Source: Gordonibacter sp034932485 (GTDB lineage: Bacteria; Actinomycetota; Coriobacteriia; Coriobacteriales; Eggerthellaceae). From it: 64,000 nucleotides of DNA. The stretch covers positions 1 to 64,000 of the forward strand of contig JAYFOQ010000028.1 of NCBI GenBank assembly GCA_034932485.1. The letters are read 5' to 3'. The notes below the pieces were generated by a model that saw nothing but the letters and a program-made list of their open reading frames with translations, searched no databases and was not told the origin of the DNA. Below, one piece after another: positions 1 to 8,411 of this stretch (within the stretch, counting starts at the first letter, position 1; every line of letters starts with the position of its first letter). A program made the translations under genes and the position numbers.

Positions 1-113
1 GGGGAGACTTGGATGATCCGGATAGCAGTGTGTCGCGTGCCATTAAGGGACGCCACACCGTCCGACTGTTGGAAGACAAGGGCACGGAGCCTTCCGTGTA
101 CTATCTCGCGTAA
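1..113 (+). CDS. C-terminal end of a 4Fe-4S electron-transfer subunit (DmsB/NrfC type), truncated by the window edge
   Basis: Reading from base 3, 36 codons remain before TAA at 111-113. The fragment contains GDLDDPDSSVSR and ends PSVYYLA. Dicluster ferredoxin subunits of DMSO-reductase-family complexes commonly end this way, with a G-D-x-x-D-P-x-S-x-V motif followed by a short strand. The cysteine clusters lie outside the window. The stop is 14 bases before an NrfD gene, so the two are probably cotranscribed. By family, this subunit would pass electrons between the NrfD quinol-oxidising anchor and a catalytic Mo subunit encoded upstream. The assignment rests on a short tail plus context. Confidence 0.75.
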   Translation, partial: GDLDDPDSSVSRAIKGRHTVRLLEDKGTEPSVYYLA

Positions 114-127
114 AGGAGGGCTTTTTC

Positions 128-1288
128 ATGACCGAAACAACAATCGATGCAGGTAGCGCGTCGACCTCAAAGCAAAAAAGCAATCTTGTGGTTCCCTTCG
201 TATTCGCGGTACTTGGTGCCGTAGGTGTCGCATGCTGGGTCATGCAGGTAACCGGAGGCTCCGCACTGGCATTGACGAACCGCACAATATGGGGCCTCTA
301 CATCGTCGGCTTCATGCTGTGCACCGGTATTGCCGCAGGATGTTTGCTGTTCGCTTCCTCAACCGTGCTATTTTCTGGCCTTGCCGTCTACAAGCCCTAC
401 GCCCGCCTCGGTGCAGCATGCGCGGTCTGCGTGGGAGCAGTGGGAGCTGGGCTGTTCATCATGGCAGACCTAGGCAGCCCCGCACGCTTCTGGGAAATGA
501 TCGCATTCGCACACGTTGGCTCACCCCTGTTCTGGGATACCATCATCTTGCTGGCCTACGTAGTCGTGGGCGTTCTCTTCACCTTGCAACTCACGAAATC
601 GGCTACAGCGGGACGGGATACAAGTAGCCTCAAGCCGCTCGCCATTATTGCCTTCGTCGCGGGGGTATGCGTGGCCATCACCTCGTTCGTGTTCGTATTC
701 CAAGTGGCGCGCCCTTCGTGGAACAACCCGGGTCAAACCCTATCGTTCGTCCTGTCCGCGCTCATCGCCGCAGGTAGCGTACTTATGGTGGTGTTCGCGC
801 TCGCCAACCGCTCGGGATATCTAGCGATGGGCAACAAGCTTGCCAGCAACCTCACCCGCGTTCTGGCTTCCCTCTTGCTTGTCGAGTTCATCTTCGTGCT
901 TACCGAGATTGCTGCGGGCGTATTCGCCGGGCAAGGTAGCGAAACACTCCCTGTTGTCTGGCTGATTTCAGGTGCCGGAGCACCGTTCTTCTGGGCGGAG
1001 ATCGTCGCCTTTGCGGCAGCCTTCGTGCTCTTGTTTCAGAAAAACCGCACGCTTCAGGTCGTAGGAGCCGTTGGGTCCTTCTCTGCCGTGTTCCTAGTGA
1101 AATACAACCTGCTTCAGGCAGAGCTGTTTAATCCCTTACTCAACCTGACTGCCTACCCGGGTGGCACGGGTGTTGCGAGTGCTTTCTACCTTCCCTCGCC
1201 CATCGAGTGGGGTGTTGCAGTGGGTGTCATTGGTATTGTTGGCCTCCTGTTTACGCTCAGTATGCGAAAGCTTAAACTAGGCGTATAG
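128..1288 (+). CDS. nrfD: NrfD/PsrC-family membrane anchor subunit
   Basis: A 386-residue, very hydrophobic protein with about ten predicted membrane helices from residue ~20 to the C-terminus. This fits the NrfD/PsrC family, the quinol-binding membrane subunit of DMSO, polysulfide and nitrite reductase-like complexes. The short N-terminal tail is Ser/Thr-rich and polar. The start at 128 follows AAAGGAGGG with good spacing. It lies directly after the Fe-S subunit and before a TorD-type chaperone, the usual order in membrane-bound Mo-oxidoreductase operons. It probably moves electrons between the menaquinone pool and the Fe-S subunit. The substrate of the complex is unknown because the catalytic gene is outside the window. 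Confidence 0.88.
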   Translation: MTETTIDAGSASTSKQKSNLVVPFVFAVLGAVGVACWVMQVTGGSALALTNRTIWGLYIVGFMLCTGIAAGCLLFASSTVLFSGLAVYKPYARLGAACAVCVGAVGAGLFIMADLGSPARFWEMIAFAHVGSPLFWDTIILLAYVVVGVLFTLQLTKSATAGRDTSSLKPLAIIAFVAGVCVAITSFVFVFQVARPSWNNPGQTLSFVLSALIAAGSVLMVVFALANRSGYLAMGNKLASNLTRVLASLLLVEFIFVLTEIAAGVFAGQGSETLPVVWLISGAGAPFFWAEIVAFAAAFVLLFQKNRTLQVVGAVGSFSAVFLVKYNLLQAELFNPLLNLTAYPGGTGVASAFYLPSPIEWGVAVGVIGIVGLLFTLSMRKLKLGV

Positions 1289-1328
1289 AAAAGCACTTCC
1301 CGCACGTTTCCCCCCCCCCAGCCCCATA

Positions 1329-1354
1329 GGGAGCACTCCACCACAGGTGCTCCC
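1329..1354 (+). terminator. Hairpin between nrfD and the torD-like gene
   Basis: GGGAGCAC (1329-1336) pairs perfectly with GTGCTCCC (1347-1354) across a 10-base loop. No T-tract follows. It may be an attenuator or an RNA-processing hairpin that lowers expression of the chaperone relative to the structural genes. It overlaps a possible upstream GTG at 1347 and argues against that start. Confidence 0.5.
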
Positions 1355-1388
1355 TACCCCTCCAAAGTTCAACCGCAAAGGAAACCCC

Positions 1389-2075
1389 GTGAAAACATCT
1401 CAATTGCCCGACCAAGACTTACTAGCAAAAACGCTTTCAGAAGCTGATATGTATCGACTTCTGTCCATTTGCCTCTTGCCTCCCACCCTCGAACTAGCAC
1501 AAGGAATCGAAGAAGGATCACTCGAGGCGGATGTACACGCCCTTTTTGACGACCTACGGAATATCGAAACTGCAGAATCATCCAATAATCTTCCGGCACT
1601 TTGCATGCCCAACAAAAACTCTGAGATTATTTTTTATGAACTCAGAAAAGACTATACGCATCTTTTCACCCATCCGACAAAACCCCAATTGTCGCTTTAT
1701 GAAATGCAGTTTTGCGATGTTTTGAATGGAGCAGAAAACCCCTCTACACTGTTCCTCAATGAAGCTGCTCTTCATGCCGAACAATGCTACCGTAAGGCTG
1801 GAATGACTCTGAACGCAAGCGGCTCACGAGAACCCGCGGACCACATTGCAATTGAGCTGGAATTTATGTCATATCTGTTCGTACAAATAGCTTCCTCAAT
1901 ACAAAATAAAAACGAAGACTGTCGCCTAACGTATGAAACGGTACTTACCGAATTTTCATCCCACCTAAGCCGCTGGTCAAGCGCCTTTTTCACTGCGTGC
2001 GCGCAAAGCAACCGCGGCGTATTCTATCCCTGGCTCGGAAAAATAGGTGTGTCTTTTTTTGAACAAGTTCTTTAA
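1389..2075 (+). CDS. TorD/DmsD-family redox-enzyme maturation chaperone
   Basis: A 228-residue, mostly helical acidic protein with no signal or membrane segment. It resembles TorD/DmsD/NarJ chaperones, which bind the catalytic Mo subunit of DMSO-reductase-family enzymes during cofactor insertion and Tat export. The region around YEMQFCDVLNGAENPSTL and the later DHIAIELEFMSYLF match the family's E-P-x-D-H-I-x-x-E-L-x-F-M-x-x-L signature. GTG at 1389 is chosen because AAAGGA (1377-1382) lies six bases upstream. An earlier in-frame GTG at 1347 sits inside a hairpin. It is the last gene of the nrfD operon. Its partner is presumably the catalytic subunit encoded before base 1. Confidence 0.82.
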   Translation: MKTSQLPDQDLLAKTLSEADMYRLLSICLLPPTLELAQGIEEGSLEADVHALFDDLRNIETAESSNNLPALCMPNKNSEIIFYELRKDYTHLFTHPTKPQLSLYEMQFCDVLNGAENPSTLFLNEAALHAEQCYRKAGMTLNASGSREPADHIAIELEFMSYLFVQIASSIQNKNEDCRLTYETVLTEFSSHLSRWSSAFFTACAQSNRGVFYPWLGKIGVSFFEQVL

Positions 2076-2120
2076 AAGCAAAAGCCGTGGCGAAGCCTCA
2101 CCAACATCTCAACTATAGAA

Positions 2121-2582
2121 TTATCCCAGGTCCGGCCACCCTTGCTGTCGCAGTGCCTCATAGGCGGCAACTGCCACGGCATTTGAGAGATTCAAACTGC
2201 GCAGACCGTCGCGCATGGGAATACGCACACAGCGGTTCGCATATGCTTCAATGATTCCCAGCCCCAGCCCTCTACTCTCCCGACCGAACACCAAAAACGC
2301 GTCATCAGGATACTTCACCTCAGCAAAATTGCGGCGTGCTTGGCCGGTAAAAAGAAAGAGCTCGTCGGCGCCATGCTGCTCAAAAAACGCCTCCGAACAG
2401 GACCATTGTACAATATCGACTTCATCCCAATAGTCGCACCCCGCGCGCGCAAGATTCTTTTGCGTAAGACGAAAACCCATAGGTTCCACCAAATGTAGGC
2501 GTGCACCAATACACGCACACGTACGCGCAACATTGCCAGCATTCTGAGGAATCTCTGGTTCAACCAGCACTACATTCAGCAC
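2121..2582 (-). CDS. trmL: tRNA (cytidine(34)-2'-O)-methyltransferase TrmL
   Basis: A 153-residue SPOUT-class methyltransferase. TrmL 2'-O-methylates the wobble nucleotide of certain tRNA-Leu species. The N-terminus MLNVVLVEPEIPQNAGN and the following R-L-H-L-V-E-P-M-G-F are close to the family consensus. The C-terminal part, with FGRESRGLG and VRIPM...SLNLSNAVAV, forms the SAM-binding trefoil knot. The GTG start at 2582 gives the canonical N-terminus and has AAAGGA just upstream. An earlier TTG at 2597 would put that ribosome-binding site inside the gene. It is convergent with the torD-like gene and lies upstream of the ABC-F gene, which it may precede in one transcript. Confidence 0.93.
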   Translation of the reverse strand: MLNVVLVEPEIPQNAGNVARTCACIGARLHLVEPMGFRLTQKNLARAGCDYWDEVDIVQWSCSEAFFEQHGADELFLFTGQARRNFAEVKYPDDAFLVFGRESRGLGLGIIEAYANRCVRIPMRDGLRSLNLSNAVAVAAYEALRQQGWPDLG

Positions 2583-2639
2583 GCTGCATCCTTTCAAATA
2601 TATAGGACACCACCAGCACGACGACGTTCCTTGAAAATA

Positions 2640-4775
2640 TTACGATAATTCCTGCTGTTTCGCCATTTCCTCTTCAAGCTCTTCGGTGAGCAAGAACCAC
2701 TCTTCCTCTGCCGAAGCTAAGCGCTGTTTAAGCTTAGCGTGTTCGGCAACGGCGTCGGAAGACGCGTCCTCATTCACGTAGAACGCGGGGTCGGCCATAA
2801 GTTCTAGTAACTCAGTCATACGTTGGCTGTCGGACGCCATCTGTCGATCCAATTCAGCAATGCGCTTGCGATGATTCTTGAGCGCAGCATAGGCACGGTT
2901 ACGGGCCTCAGCTTCACGGCGCTTCTGATCTTTTGTCTTAGGTGCACTCTCACGCGGAGCCGTAAGTTCAGGGGCACTCCGCACTGCTGACGCGGCCCCA
3001 CCCTTCCCCAACGAGCGCTCACGACGATTCACCTTTACAACCGTCTTAGAAGCGCCCGTTTTCCCTACTCCACGCTCTCCCTCTGACACTCCTGAAGGAG
3101 ACCTCGTCGAACTCTTGCCAGCAGTAGAGGCTTCATCCATAACTTCATCTACAAGCGAGCGTTGCTCCGGCGCAGGACCCTCTAGCTGACCGCTTTTGAA
3201 CAGGTAATAGTCATAGTCGCCGTCATAGTTGGTCACGCGGCCGGGTTCAACCTCAATAATACGGTTTGCCACACCGCGAATAAGGTGTCGATCATGCGTA
3301 ATAAACAAAATAGTGCCCTCAAAGGTACGTAGAGCCTGTTCTAGAATATCAGCACTAGCAATATCCAGGTGATTCGTCGGTTCGTCGAGACATAACAAAG
3401 GACGCGGAGCCACCAGCATCTTCGCCAATGCAAGACGGCTCTTCTCCCCACCGGAAAGCACGCTTACGCGCTTATCCACCGCATCTCCCGTAAACAGAAA
3501 CGCTCCCAAGAGCGTACGCACCTGAGAGATGGTCCAGCCGGGTGCAACACGGTCAAGCTCCTCAAATACGGAGTTACCGGGATGTAGCTCATCAAGCTGA
3601 TGCTGAGCATAATAGGTTTTCGTCACGTGTATGCCATAGTCAATACTGCCCGCATCGGGAGCCATGGCACCAGCCACCATTTTCAGTAGCGTAGACTTAC
3701 CCGCCCCATTAGGGCCCACAAGCGCAATCTTGTCGCCTCGATACATGGTGAAATCAAAGTTGTCATACACCTTCTTATCGCCAAACTGCTTCACAAGTCC
3801 ACGAGCACGCACCACCTCGTCACCCGTGCGGGGAGGTTGCTTGAAGTTGAAGTGAACCTTCTTCTTCTCTTCGGGAATCTCTATACGCTTAATCTTTTCC
3901 AGTTTCTTTACGCGGTCTTGCACCTGTTTGGACTTCGTAGGCTTGTAGCGAAATTTTTCAATGAACGCCTCCATATGGGCAATTTCCTCGGCTTGTTTGG
4001 CTGCCTCGGCCCTCAGACGTTCCAAGCGCTCATCACGTGTTCGCAGGTAGGCCGAATAATTACCCTTATACAAGTTCACCTTACCATTATCTACCTCAGC
4101 CACACGATCAACCATGTTATCCATAAACGCACGGTCATGGCTAACCACAACAACAGTGCCACTGTAGCCACGCAAGAAACCTTCCAGCCACTTCACACTT
4201 TCCAAATCCAAATGGTTGGTAGGCTCGTCGAGCAACAATACTTCAGGGTTGCGAATAAGGAGTTTTGCCAGTGCAATGCGCATCTGCCACCCACCAGAAA
4301 ACTCGGTAGTAGCGCGATTGAGGTCGGCCTCCTTAAACCCAAGACCAAACATAACCCCACGTACCTTAGCTTCTATGGTGTAGCCGCCCAACACTTCGTA
4401 GGCATCGCGAGCACGTCCCGCTGCCGCAAGCTGCTGTTCGGTAGGATTATCGCCAAGGGCAGCTTCCAGGCGATGTAGATGTTGCTCAGCCTCCAACACT
4501 TCAACCTGAGAGGAGAGCACTTCTTCAAAGATATCCCGATCGGGCATCTCTATAGCTTCCTGCTCCAAATAACCCACACGTGCACCCTTGGCAAATAGTA
4601 CGCGCCCCTCGTCGGCATCCTCCAACCCCGCAACAATGTTGAGCAGAGTGGTCTTTCCAGCCCCATTCGGGCCAACGAGTGCCAGGCGCTCGTATTCCTC
4701 AAGTCGGAATGTTACGTCTTGAAAGAGCTGGCGCCCTCCAAACGATTTAGATATATGTTCGAGTTGCATAATCAT
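2640..4775 (-). CDS. ABC-F family ribosome-associated ATPase
   Basis: A 711-residue protein with two ATP-binding cassettes and no membrane segments. Walker A is GPNGAGKTT (residues ~35-43) and GPNGAGKST in the second cassette. The signatures are FSGGWQMR and LSGGEKSR. Both Walker B motifs read DEPTNHLD. A charged linker with K-F-R-Y-K-P-T-K-S lies between the cassettes, as in ABC-F translation factors. The C-terminal ~150 residues are a charged, Lys/Arg/Glu-rich coiled-coil extension like that of Uup/YheS. ABC-F proteins bind the ribosomal E site and relieve stalling, and some confer antibiotic protection. Nothing here identifies a resistance subtype. ATG 4775 or the in-frame ATG 4769 could be the start. 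Confidence 0.9.
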   Translation of the reverse strand: MIMQLEHISKSFGGRQLFQDVTFRLEEYERLALVGPNGAGKTTLLNIVAGLEDADEGRVLFAKGARVGYLEQEAIEMPDRDIFEEVLSSQVEVLEAEQHLHRLEAALGDNPTEQQLAAAGRARDAYEVLGGYTIEAKVRGVMFGLGFKEADLNRATTEFSGGWQMRIALAKLLIRNPEVLLLDEPTNHLDLESVKWLEGFLRGYSGTVVVVSHDRAFMDNMVDRVAEVDNGKVNLYKGNYSAYLRTRDERLERLRAEAAKQAEEIAHMEAFIEKFRYKPTKSKQVQDRVKKLEKIKRIEIPEEKKKVHFNFKQPPRTGDEVVRARGLVKQFGDKKVYDNFDFTMYRGDKIALVGPNGAGKSTLLKMVAGAMAPDAGSIDYGIHVTKTYYAQHQLDELHPGNSVFEELDRVAPGWTISQVRTLLGAFLFTGDAVDKRVSVLSGGEKSRLALAKMLVAPRPLLCLDEPTNHLDIASADILEQALRTFEGTILFITHDRHLIRGVANRIIEVEPGRVTNYDGDYDYYLFKSGQLEGPAPEQRSLVDEVMDEASTAGKSSTRSPSGVSEGERGVGKTGASKTVVKVNRRERSLGKGGAASAVRSAPELTAPRESAPKTKDQKRREAEARNRAYAALKNHRKRIAELDRQMASDSQRMTELLELMADPAFYVNEDASSDAVAEHAKLKQRLASAEEEWFLLTEELEEEMAKQQELS

Positions 4776-4989
4776 GGTGCGTATGTGCTTTCTGCTTGAT
4801 TTGACTTACGCTTAACGGGCACGGCACAAGCCAACAACGCCCTTACTCGCCCGTCTGGCGGCTCATGTCTATCCGGCCGCCTACAACTTGTCTATGATAC
4901 CGGAAGAGGTCGGTCTTTGCGAAGCCGCTTCTTCGATCTATGACAAGCGACTACATCAGCACACATACTGCGATAGGAGCAACGGCCCC

Positions 4990-5142
4990 ATGACGATGAA
5001 TCCAAACACAAATATAAACGACCTACAATCGCAAAAAGGATCCTTAGCAGCCGAGCAGGGAGGGTCACGAACAGCCGGATCGATCGCAGCCGCTGCCTTC
5101 ATCGCTATCGTCTCTTTTATTGTTCGGCGCTTCTACCGCTAA
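4990..5142 (+). CDS. Small single-pass (tail-anchored) membrane protein, unknown
   Basis: A 50-codon frame starting at ATG 4990, with GGAG about ten bases upstream. The N-terminal half is polar (MTMNPNTNINDLQSQKG). The C-terminus is one hydrophobic segment, TAGSIAAAAFIAIVSFIV, followed by RRFYR, which suggests an N-out or tail-anchored helix with a positive cytoplasmic end. No homologous family was recognised. It lies just upstream of the MerR-type promoter. It may be real given the ribosome-binding site and clean topology, but the call is tentative. Confidence 0.45.
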   Translation: MTMNPNTNINDLQSQKGSLAAEQGGSRTAGSIAAAAFIAIVSFIVRRFYR

Positions 5143-5163
5143 ATCGCTTTTTTCACAAACCCC

Positions 5164-5194
5164 TTGACTTGGAGTGCGCTCCACATGTTTCAAT
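5164..5194 (+). promoter_or_regulatory. MerR-type promoter with 19-bp spacer and operator dyad
   Basis: The -35 TTGACT (5164-5169) is separated by exactly 19 bp from a -10-like TTCAAT (5189-5194). The spacer contains the dyad TGGAGTGCGCTCCA (5170-5183). Overlong 19-bp spacers with a centred GGAG...CTCC dyad are the hallmark of MerR-family-activated promoters. It lies 27 bases upstream of a MerR-family gene, so autoregulation is likely. Confidence 0.8.
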
Positions 5195-5220
5195 GCATAC
5201 CTGCCGAAAGGGGTGCTCTA

Positions 5221-5601
5221 ATGAAGATTGCAGAAGTAAGTAAACAATATGGATTAAGTGCCGACACACTGCGCTACTACGAGCGCATTGGCCTGTTGCC
5301 TAGCGTGACACGCAATGCTAATGGCATTCGCAACTACAACGAACAAGATTGTGCGCGCGTTCAATTTGTAAAGTGCATGCGAAGCGCCGGTGTATCCATC
5401 GAAGCGCTTATTGAGTATATGCAGCTTTTTGAACAGGGAGAGCATACTGCCCCGGCTCGCAAGACACTCCTAGAAGAGCAACGTGATCTGCTGAACACCC
5501 GTATCATCGATATGCAAGATGGCCTAACGCGCCTCAATGCCAAAATAGAGAACTACGAAAACATGCTTGTTAAAGAACGCGCAATCCGCGGCGACAAGTA
5601 A
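5221..5601 (+). CDS. MerR-family transcriptional regulator (AdhR/aldehyde-responsive type)
   Basis: A 126-residue protein. The N-terminal MKIAEVSKQYGLSADTLRYY is the canonical MerR winged helix-turn-helix, followed by the ERIGLLPSV and YNEQDCARVQFVKCMRSAG wing. Residues ~75-120 form the dimerisation coiled coil. No metal-binding cysteine set is visible at the C-terminus. Overall it resembles the AdhR/NmlR group, which senses electrophiles, although the MRSAG segment has the typical cysteine position replaced. The start at 5221 follows AAAGGGG (5207-5213). It is preceded by a promoter whose operator fits MerR binding. Its only adjacent target appears to be itself. Confidence 0.9.
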   Translation: MKIAEVSKQYGLSADTLRYYERIGLLPSVTRNANGIRNYNEQDCARVQFVKCMRSAGVSIEALIEYMQLFEQGEHTAPARKTLLEEQRDLLNTRIIDMQDGLTRLNAKIENYENMLVKERAIRGDK

Positions 5602-5668
5602 ACAGCTATCGCTGATTTACGGCGAATTGTCGACAACTTCATCGCAAGGTGATCACGCAGAGACACCA

Positions 5669-6436
5669 TCAAACCCTGCACGTTTGCAACACCGCGTAGG
5701 AATTCAGATTGCCAGCCTTGCCATCAGCCGAAAACCGCGCTATCGTGCGTGCGCTATGCGCAACAGATGCCAACAGTGAAGAAATCTCATCGTCTGAGAA
5801 GCTATGGCAATACCGATAAGCACCTGGTACCTCCTGCCAGCCTAACAGGAAGTCGTTGTCGTCAAGCGGAGGTAATTCGAGTTCTTGTAACCCTCGCGCA
5901 TGCGTAACCGATGCCTTTGCCGCTAACTTTTCATCGTTTAGAAATTGCCAAAAAGACACAACTACAAAGCCACCCAGACGAGTTTGGTCGATCAACGCCT
6001 GCAGAACCGCCTCACGACGCTGCTCACCCGGTATATGATGCATAAAGCCAAACGCCACCGCAAGATCGCACATCGGAGCTTCAAAATAGCTTGCCAGGCT
6101 ACCTCCCTTGCGCAAAGCTGCCATAATATCTAAACTCTGGTAACACACATTCATCCGAAACGGCACCAAATCATCACAGTCGTCTACGGCGAAAAACTCA
6201 AAATTAACCTGAGAAAACTCTTTGCTTAAAAACTCTTCAAAACGCAGGTTGCCGCACGCAAGATCAAACACGCTAAGATAGCGTTTATCGCTAAAAAGAC
6301 CCGCATTCTGCAGCACTTCCAAACATGCGCCCCATCCATGCCACGGAGAGCGCCGCGTGCCAGAAAACGACTGGCACTGGTTGCGATAGAAATCGTTATT
6401 GAGCAAACAAAGTGCATCAACCGTTTTGTCATCCAT
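5669..6436 (-). CDS. Trm9-like class I SAM-dependent methyltransferase
   Basis: A 255-residue Rossmann methyltransferase. Motif I is DLACGN (residues ~58-63). The N-terminal FSGTRRSPWHGW (24-35) resembles the F-S-x-T-R-x-x-P-W segment of the tRNA methyltransferase Trm9/ABH8. GFMHHIPGEQRR resembles the V-H-H-x-x-x-x-x-R-R of Trm9, and AYRYCHSFSDDEI resembles the Y-R-Y-Y-H substrate loop. In eukaryotes Trm9 methylates the 5-carboxymethyluridine made by Elp3 at wobble U34. The adjacent divergent gene here encodes Elp3, so a role in finishing a wobble-uridine modification is a reasonable inference. No Trm112-like partner is seen nearby. No strong ribosome-binding site precedes ATG 6436. A different small-molecule or RNA substrate remains possible. 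Confidence 0.68.
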   Translation of the reverse strand: MDDKTVDALCLLNNDFYRNQCQSFSGTRRSPWHGWGACLEVLQNAGLFSDKRYLSVFDLACGNLRFEEFLSKEFSQVNFEFFAVDDCDDLVPFRMNVCYQSLDIMAALRKGGSLASYFEAPMCDLAVAFGFMHHIPGEQRREAVLQALIDQTRLGGFVVVSFWQFLNDEKLAAKASVTHARGLQELELPPLDDNDFLLGWQEVPGAYRYCHSFSDDEISSLLASVAHSARTIARFSADGKAGNLNSYAVLQTCRV

Positions 6437-6575
6437 ATATGACCGCTTTCTTCCCTCTCTTCACGACCACACGAAACAACTGTCGGCCTAAAAGACGCGT
6501 TACTTTACAAGGTATTTCTGAGGCTCGTACAACTCCACCCATCAGCAAGGTTCCATCCTATACAATACAACCATT

Positions 6576-8396
6576 GTGGAAACCATCATTCTCGAAATAC
6601 TCAACGAACTCCGTCAAACGGAGCATATAGACAACAAGCGCCTAGCGGCCCTTATTCAAAAGCACAACAAAAATCAGGGCAGCGCCATACGGCGGTATGC
6701 AAAAAAATACCTCCTCCCCTACTATCTTAAAACCAAAGAAACCGAACCCGCTCGCTGGGTGAGCTGGAATATCGATAAGGAACTTGAAAAACGCCTGGTA
6801 AATGTCTTACGCATGAAGCCGAGACGTACTGCATCGGGTGTGGCTACTATCACCGTAATAACCAAACCTTGGCCTTGTTCGAGTGCTTGTTTATACTGCC
6901 CCAACGATGTACGCATGCCAAAAAGCTACCTTTGCGACGAGCCGGCCTGCCAGCGTGCGGAGCGCAACTTTTTCGACCCCTACCTGCAAGCCGCCTCACG
7001 TTTGTATGCTCTCGAGCAGATGGGACACCCCACCGACAAGATTGAGCTCATTATTCTGGGGGGTACCTGGAGCGATTATCCCGAATCCTATCAAATATGG
7101 TTTATGAAAGAACTATTCCGGGCACTCAACGATGGTACCCGTGCGCAAGATTGCTGCAAAGAGAGACGCTTGCAGTACGATAGCCTCGGCATAAGTAGCG
7201 AACGCGACGAGCTTCAAAAATTTGCCGAAAAGCAGCAGTGTGCGATATACACCGAAGGTCTTTCTTACAACCAGGCAGTACGCACACTCTACGGCACAAA
7301 CAAGGGATGGAAGGCGGCGTCAGCTTTTCAAAACGCAACCTTTGAACAGCTGTTCAACCAACATCGCATCAACGAATCTGCGGTTCATCGCGTTGTTGGT
7401 CTGGTAGTAGAAACGCGCCCTGATGCCGTCAACTTCCAAAGCCTTCACCTTTTAAGAAGCCTCGGCTGCACAAAAGTCCAGATGGGCATTCAAAGCCTCG
7501 ATCAGAACATTCTGAACCTAAATAATCGAGGTATCGGTCCCGAGAAAATTCGCGAAGCATTTGAGCTCCTGCGACTGTTTGGCTTCAAAATTCACGCACA
7601 CATGATGACGAATCTCTACGGAGCAACCGTCGAAAAGGACAAGCGTGATTATCGCCGATTCGTCAGTGAGGCTGCCTATCTTCCCGACGAAGTAAAACTG
7701 TATCCCTGCGCCCTCGTAAAGGGCACCGGACTTGGTAGTCTCTATGAAAGCGGCGCTTGGCGGCCCTACACTGAAGATGAGCTATTAGAAGTTTTGTCAG
7801 CCGATGTTCTAGCAACCCCACCTTTCATACGTATCTCTCGCATGATTCGCGATATTTCGGCTCACGATATTGTAGCTGGCAACAAGAAAACAAATTTACG
7901 GCAGATGGTTGAACAAACCGTCGTGCAGTCTGGTCAACGTGTACGCGAGATTCGCTATCGAGAAATTAGTACCAATACCACTCAGGCAGCAAGCCTCAAT
8001 CTCGAGACGGTTGCTTACGAAACCACGGTAAGTAGTGAACGGTTTTTGCAATGGGTAACACCCGAAGGCCGTATTGCCGGCTTTTTGCGCCTGTCACTTC
8101 CAAATCAAGCATATGTGAAAACGCATCTAAACGACCTTCCTATTGGCACTGGTGAGGCAATGATTAGGGAGGTTCACGTATATGGTAAGGCTGCCGAGCT
8201 CCATGCAACTAGCGAAGGGGCTCAGCACTTAGGACTCGGTCGCCGTCTGGTAGACAGAGCTTGCAGCATCGCGCGCGAACAAGGGTTTGACACCATTAAC
8301 GTTATCAGCGCCATAGGAACGCGTGAGTACTACCGAGCATTAGGGTTTTATGACAACGGCCTTTACCAGCAGTGTAGCTTGCAGCAAGAACAGTAA
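6576..8396 (+). CDS. elp3: Elp3-family tRNA uridine(34) carboxymethylation enzyme (radical SAM plus GNAT)
   Basis: A 606-residue protein. After a helical N-terminal tRNA-binding region, the radical SAM domain carries C101-x3-C105-x2-C108, followed by ILGGTWSDYPESYQ, VVETRPDA, the V-Q-M-G-I-Q-S block and AHMMTNLYGA, all matching Elp3. The C-terminal GNAT domain includes EVHVYG, HLGLGRRL (acetyl-CoA loop, residues ~550-557) and GTREYYRALGF. Elp3 uses acetyl-CoA and a radical to make 5-carboxymethyl-type wobble uridines. Bacterial homologues act without the other Elongator subunits. It is longer than archaeal and eukaryotic forms because of an insertion at about residues 190-260. The start is a GTG with no good ribosome-binding site. 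TACAAT at 6561-6566 suggests a possible leaderless transcript. Confidence 0.92.
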   Translation: METIILEILNELRQTEHIDNKRLAALIQKHNKNQGSAIRRYAKKYLLPYYLKTKETEPARWVSWNIDKELEKRLVNVLRMKPRRTASGVATITVITKPWPCSSACLYCPNDVRMPKSYLCDEPACQRAERNFFDPYLQAASRLYALEQMGHPTDKIELIILGGTWSDYPESYQIWFMKELFRALNDGTRAQDCCKERRLQYDSLGISSERDELQKFAEKQQCAIYTEGLSYNQAVRTLYGTNKGWKAASAFQNATFEQLFNQHRINESAVHRVVGLVVETRPDAVNFQSLHLLRSLGCTKVQMGIQSLDQNILNLNNRGIGPEKIREAFELLRLFGFKIHAHMMTNLYGATVEKDKRDYRRFVSEAAYLPDEVKLYPCALVKGTGLGSLYESGAWRPYTEDELLEVLSADVLATPPFIRISRMIRDISAHDIVAGNKKTNLRQMVEQTVVQSGQRVREIRYREISTNTTQAASLNLETVAYETTVSSERFLQWVTPEGRIAGFLRLSLPNQAYVKTHLNDLPIGTGEAMIREVHVYGKAAELHATSEGAQHLGLGRRLVDRACSIAREQGFDTINVISAIGTREYYRALGFYDNGLYQQCSLQQEQ

Positions 8397-8411
8397 CGCA
8401 CGCGTTGAGGC

